The notes under the pieces are model-generated. The model had not been told where the DNA came from. It was given only the letters and a program-made list of their open reading frames with translations, and made no database searches. A stretch of DNA of 9,672 nt from Planctomycetota bacterium (GTDB taxonomy: Bacteria; Patescibacteriota; Patescibacteriia; Patescibacteriales; UBA12465): NCBI GenBank assembly GCA_025453315.1, contig JALOQQ010000029.1:1-9672 (forward strand), in the 5' to 3' direction. Positions 6,891-9,672 of the stretch are shown here, in pieces. The position numbers and the translations under genes were made by a program. Every line of letters starts with the position of its first letter. The stretch's first letter is position 1.

Positions 6891-6924
6891 GGCAAAAAAA
6901 CTTTTAAAAACATTTGCCTTTTTT
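6891..6924 (+). terminator. Terminator-like hairpin abutting the pyk start codon
   Basis: GGCAAA (6891-6896) pairs with TTTGCC (6913-6918), followed by six Ts (6919-6924) and then the ATG at 6927. The stem is short and the loop is 16 bases, so termination would be weak unless the loop folds too. Its place right before the start codon makes attenuation or control of ribosome access possible. It may also be chance in A+T-rich sequence. Confidence 0.3.
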
Positions 6925-6926
6925 AT

Positions 6927-7988
6927 ATGAATACTAAAATTATTGCTACTATTGGCCCAGCCACTGAAGCTCCTGATAAACTCAATGCTCTCATGGATGC
7001 CGGCGTAAAAATTGTTCGTGTTAATTTTTCTCATGCTACTTTTGAACAATTAAAAAGAATCAGAAAAATAGTTACGGACTATAATAAAAAAAATAATACC
7101 CAAGTTGCCTTATTGCAAGATTTGCAGGGACCAAGAATTAGAGTGGGGCAATTACCGGAAAATGGTATAGAATTAAAAGATGGTTCAGAAGTGAAGTTTT
7201 CTTTTCATAAAAAAGCTCCTAATTTTGAAATCATTCCGATTGATAATGCTCAGCTTTATTCTGATATGAAAAAGGGCGAACCATTATTTTTAGTTAATGG
7301 CCTTATGGAATTGGTCGTTACTAAAATTCAAGATAAAATTATTTACGCCAAGGTTCTTAGGGGTGGAATTTTAAGATCCAGAAAAGGAATTAATATCCCA
7401 TTCACTAATTTAAAAGCCGGTGGACTTACTCCTAAAGATATTAAAGATGTAAAGTTTGGCATGAAAGTTGGCATTGATTATGTAGCTATGTCTTTTGTCC
7501 AAACTCCTAACGACGTCTTGAAATTAAAAAGAATTTTAGGATCTAAGAGTAAAGTAAAGATAATTTCTAAGATAGAAAGAGCGATTGCTTTAAAAAATAT
7601 TGATAAGATTATTATTGTTTCTGACGCTTTAATGTTTGCTCGAGGTGATTTAGGAATAGAATTGCCAGTAGAAAATTTACCAATTATTCAGAAAAATATT
7701 ATTCGCCATGCTCATTGGCATGGCACACCAGTTATTGTTGCCACTCAAGTATTAATGTCTATGATGAATAGCGCTACTCCGACTAGGGCAGAAGTTAGTG
7801 ATATAGCTAATGCTATTTTTGATGGCGCTGACGCGGTTATGCTTTCTGACGAAACAGCGGTCGGTGCTTATCCTTTGGATGCTATTAAGATGCTTGGTAA
7901 AGTAATTAAAAAATCGGAAGAGTATATATTGCAAGATAATTTTTTTGATTCTTTGAATGGAGAGGGAAAAATTATTAAATTAATTTAA
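6927..7988 (+). CDS. pyk: Pyruvate kinase, short form without C-terminal domain
   Basis: Pyruvate kinase transfers phosphate from PEP to ADP, making pyruvate and ATP as the last step of glycolysis in the cytoplasm. The 353-aa sequence opens with TKIIATIGPAT, has the substrate Arg31 in RVNFSH, and DLQGPRIRVG leading into the small B domain (about residues 70-170). The barrel continues with catalytic Lys215 and metal-binding Glu217 in ISKIE, Asp241 in ARGDLGIE, Thr273 in ATQ, and SDETAVGAYP near the end. It stops about 25 residues after that motif. Usual bacterial enzymes have about 470 aa or more with a C-terminal domain for allosteric effectors and subunit contact; here it is absent, and only 16 bases lie before eno, so nothing was lost to a nearby frameshift. 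The active site looks intact, so I expect an active but unregulated or differently regulated enzyme. ATG 6927 suits the family N-terminus; no Shine-Dalgarno site is evident. Confidence 0.9.
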   Translation: MNTKIIATIGPATEAPDKLNALMDAGVKIVRVNFSHATFEQLKRIRKIVTDYNKKNNTQVALLQDLQGPRIRVGQLPENGIELKDGSEVKFSFHKKAPNFEIIPIDNAQLYSDMKKGEPLFLVNGLMELVVTKIQDKIIYAKVLRGGILRSRKGINIPFTNLKAGGLTPKDIKDVKFGMKVGIDYVAMSFVQTPNDVLKLKRILGSKSKVKIISKIERAIALKNIDKIIIVSDALMFARGDLGIELPVENLPIIQKNIIRHAHWHGTPVIVATQVLMSMMNSATPTRAEVSDIANAIFDGADAVMLSDETAVGAYPLDAIKMLGKVIKKSEEYILQDNFFDSLNGEGKIIKLI

Positions 7989-8004
7989 AATTTATTATAA
8001 GAAT

Positions 8005-9282
8005 ATGAAAATTCAATCTATTCGAGCTTTGGAGATTTTAGATAGTCGCGGTAATCCGACCGTTTCCGCTACTGTTATTCTAGATAACGGTGCCAAGGGT
8101 TGGGCCGCTGTTCCATCGGGTGCTTCAACCGGTTCTTATGAGGCGGTTGAATTGCGCGACAAGGATGGTCGTTATAATGGTAATGGCGTTTTAAAGGCTG
8201 TTTCTAATGTTAATGATATTATCGCACCTAAGTTAATCGGCTTAGATCCAGAAAAACAAGAAGAGATTGATAATTTAATGATCGAACTTGATGGTACGGA
8301 AAATAAAGCTAATTTAGGAGCTAATGCTATTTTGGCCGTTTCTTTAGCTGTCTCTCGAGCTACTGCCAGTGGTTTGAATATTCCTTTGTATCAGTATTTA
8401 AGTAAGTTTAATCCTGAGTTTAAAGGTAAATTTGTTATGCCCGTGCCAATGATGAATGTTTTAAATGGCGGTAAGCATGCCGCTTGGGCTACCGATATTC
8501 AGGAATATATGATTTTACCAATTAGCGCTAAGAATGAAGCTGAGGCCGTAAGAGCTTGTGCTGAAATTTATGGTAATTTAAAGAAAGTATTACAGAGTAA
8601 ATCTTATAGCACGACTGTTGGTGATGAAGGTGGTTTTGCTCCAGCCGTAAAATCTAATGAAGAAGCTTTTGAATTATTAAGTGAAGCCGTTAATAAGTCT
8701 GGTTATAAATTGGGAGAAGATATTATTTTTGGTATTGATGCCGCTTCAACTGAATTTTTTAAAGATGGTAAATATCATTTGAATCGTGAAGGAAAAGTTT
8801 TAAGTAGTGAAGAATTGACTGAATTTTATTTAGATTTAATGAAGAAGCATCCAATTCATTCTGGAGAAGATATTTTTGCTGAAGATGATTGGTCTGGTTT
8901 TATCAATTTTTATACTAAGACCGAAGGAAAGATTCAAATTGTGGGAGATGATTTATATGTTACTAATGTTAAAAGATTAGAGAAGGGAATTAAGGAAAAG
9001 GCTAGTAATTCTATTTTAATTAAATTGAATCAAATTGGCAGTTTAACGGAAACCGTTAAAGCCGTAAATATGGCTCGTGAAAATGGTATGACCGCTGTTA
9101 TTTCTCATCGTAGCGGTGAAACCGAAGATGCTTTTATTGCTGATTTAGTAGTAGCCTTGGGTACTGGTCAAATAAAGACTGGCGCTCCTTGTCGCAGTGA
9201 GCGTACAGCTAAATATAATCGTTTGCTAGAAATTGAAGCTGAATTAAAAGGGAATAGTGAATATGCTAAGTTTCCTTTTTAA
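8005..9282 (+). CDS. eno: Enolase (phosphopyruvate hydratase)
   Basis: Enolase interconverts 2-phosphoglycerate and PEP, directly feeding pyruvate kinase encoded just upstream. At 425 aa it is full length. Visible landmarks are the N-terminal RALEILDSRGNPT, the flexible loop SGASTG, Glu167 in IQEYMILP, Glu208 in GDEGGFAP, the metal ligands Asp245 (GIDAAST), Glu288 (SGEDI) and Asp315 (GDDLYVTN), catalytic Lys340 in IKLNQIGS, His368 in SHRSGETED, and Lys391 in IKTGAPCRSER. Two small departures are KHAAWATD where HADNNVD is common, and SGEDI where SIEDP is usual; the acid residues themselves are kept, so the enzyme should be active. The gene begins 16 bases after pyk and shares its transcript, which ends at the terminator 40 bases downstream. 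Confidence 0.97.
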   Translation: MKIQSIRALEILDSRGNPTVSATVILDNGAKGWAAVPSGASTGSYEAVELRDKDGRYNGNGVLKAVSNVNDIIAPKLIGLDPEKQEEIDNLMIELDGTENKANLGANAILAVSLAVSRATASGLNIPLYQYLSKFNPEFKGKFVMPVPMMNVLNGGKHAAWATDIQEYMILPISAKNEAEAVRACAEIYGNLKKVLQSKSYSTTVGDEGGFAPAVKSNEEAFELLSEAVNKSGYKLGEDIIFGIDAASTEFFKDGKYHLNREGKVLSSEELTEFYLDLMKKHPIHSGEDIFAEDDWSGFINFYTKTEGKIQIVGDDLYVTNVKRLEKGIKEKASNSILIKLNQIGSLTETVKAVNMARENGMTAVISHRSGETEDAFIADLVVALGTGQIKTGAPCRSERTAKYNRLLEIEAELKGNSEYAKFPF

Positions 9283-9322
9283 AGAATAAAATTAGATTAA
9301 TTATAATAAAGTTATTTAAAAG

Positions 9323-9346
9323 ACACCGTTTATCGCGGTGTTTTTT
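9323..9346 (+). terminator. Rho-independent terminator after eno
   Basis: ACACCG (9323-9328) pairs with CGGTGT (9336-9341) around a 7-base loop, and a T run (9341-9346) follows. It would end the pyk-eno transcript and separate it from the pseudopilin gene. Confidence 0.85.
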
Positions 9347-9363
9347 ATTTTTACTAAATAATA

Positions 9364-9397
9364 TATAATATATTTAGAAATATCTTATAAATATAAT
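9364..9397 (+). promoter_or_regulatory. AT-rich promoter region of the pseudopilin gene
   Basis: Between the eno terminator and the pseudopilin ATG there are two perfect TATAAT hexamers, at 9364-9369 and 9392-9397, without a convincing -35 at standard spacing. The second would place the transcript start about at the ATG (9406), giving a leaderless or nearly leaderless mRNA; no Shine-Dalgarno site is present. A small inverted repeat (ATATTT/AAATAT, 9370-9383) lies between them. In sequence this A+T-rich, such matches can arise by chance. Confidence 0.35.
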
Positions 9398-9405
9398 CAT
9401 ATATT

Positions 9406-9672
9406 ATGTCTCTCTTCAAACGTCAGGGAAGAAGTTCTTTAGCCTTCACCCTCATCGAACTACTCGTAGTCATAGCAATTATTGCTATCATTGCCACTCT
9501 CTCCGTCTTAGCTCTCCAATCAGCCAGAGAGAAAGCTCGTGATGCTAAGCGCATTGCTGATATTAAACAACTTCGTACCGCTCTTGAACTCTACTATAAT
9601 GATGCCAATGGTTATCCACCCTCTGCCTTTTTCGTTTCAGGACAAACTCTATCCTATACCGATCCCCAGAGC
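9406..9672 (+). CDS. Type IV pilin-like / GspG-like pseudopilin, 5' part (runs off window)
   Basis: The first 89 residues are visible. A short basic leader (1-13) is followed by the class III signal motif FTLIELLVVIAIIAI starting at Phe14, with Glu18 as the conserved fifth mature residue. A hydrophobic helix (about 14-37) continues into the amphipathic helix SAREKARDAKRIADIKQLRT and then LYYNDANGYP, typical of major pseudopilins in CPR bacteria. The product would be cut and N-methylated by a prepilin peptidase and assembled into a type IV pilus or secretion pseudopilus. The residue before the cleavage site is Ala13 instead of the usual Gly. Base composition is about 45% GC (9421-9672) with many CTC, ATC and TTC codons, unlike the TTA/ATT/TTT style of pyk and eno. 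The globular C-terminal part lies beyond the window, so the subtype cannot be decided. Confidence 0.9.
   Translation, partial: MSLFKRQGRSSLAFTLIELLVVIAIIAIIATLSVLALQSAREKARDAKRIADIKQLRTALELYYNDANGYPPSAFFVSGQTLSYTDPQS

Noticed and set aside
6855..7049. Minus-strand open frame over the pyk leader and 5' end
   Set aside because: It overlaps the conserved pyk N-terminus and leader hairpins and has no recognisable features.
7752..7934. Minus-strand open frame inside pyk
   Set aside because: Antisense to the conserved 3' part of pyk; no homology or signals.
568..9282. UGA=Gly recoding (genetic code 25), as in some CPR lineages
   Set aside because: No in-frame TGA occurs in the long genes and all visible stops are TAA or TAG, so code 11 explains the sequence.
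1..9672. tRNA, rRNA, insertion sequence or prophage genes
   Set aside because: I found no cloverleaf-like sequence ending in CCA, no transposase motif, no terminal inverted repeats and no phage structural genes.

Overview
The window looks like a chromosomal segment of a Candidate Phyla Radiation (Patescibacteria) bacterium, probably in the Parcubacteria/Falkowbacteria part of the group. This rests on low GC (roughly 30% in sampled stretches of the main block), A+T-rich codons (Leu mostly TTA, Gly mostly GGT), little sign of Shine-Dalgarno sites, a large DUF4012 membrane protein next to a DUF11-type surface protein, and a pseudopilin with a typical CPR helix. Trp is TGG and no TGA lies in frame in the long genes, so there is no sign of the UGA=Gly code of Gracilibacteria/SR1. 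The lineage is inferred from gene content, not from a marker tree.

Layout. (1) Positions 1-497 hold the 3' end of a probable recO (+) and, converging on it, the C-terminal half of an AMMECR1-family gene (-). This part is richer in GC (about 37% by hand count) and uses different codons. (2) Near 485-497 it abuts, with no spacer, the 5' region of a DUF4012 gene whose reading frame is open upstream of any normal start codon and runs through a 21-bp tandem repeat. Both genes appear to be cut at the same point, which suggests a deletion/rearrangement junction or an assembly chimera. (3) DUF4012 protein, DUF11-type surface protein and tgt (568-6059) lie in one direction with gaps of 56 and 6 bases, probably one transcript. 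(4) tgt converges on an unrecognised 191-aa gene, with a hairpin terminator for each strand between them. (5) A 217-base intergenic region carries a promoter and two hairpins ahead of pyk-eno, the last two steps of glycolysis (2-phosphoglycerate to PEP to pyruvate plus ATP), followed by a clear terminator. (6) At the right edge begins a pseudopilin gene, about 45% GC, with C-ending codons unlike the genes before it.

Most notable: the Tgt homologue keeps its catalytic aspartates but has lost all four residues of the family zinc site, has a rewritten base-pocket loop, and carries a Lys/Asn-rich insertion of about 35 residues. The pyruvate kinase is only 353 aa and has no C-terminal regulatory domain. 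I see no tRNA, rRNA, CRISPR array, insertion sequence or phage gene. No complete new multi-gene system is evident; the unusual signals are the variant enzymes and the junction near 490.
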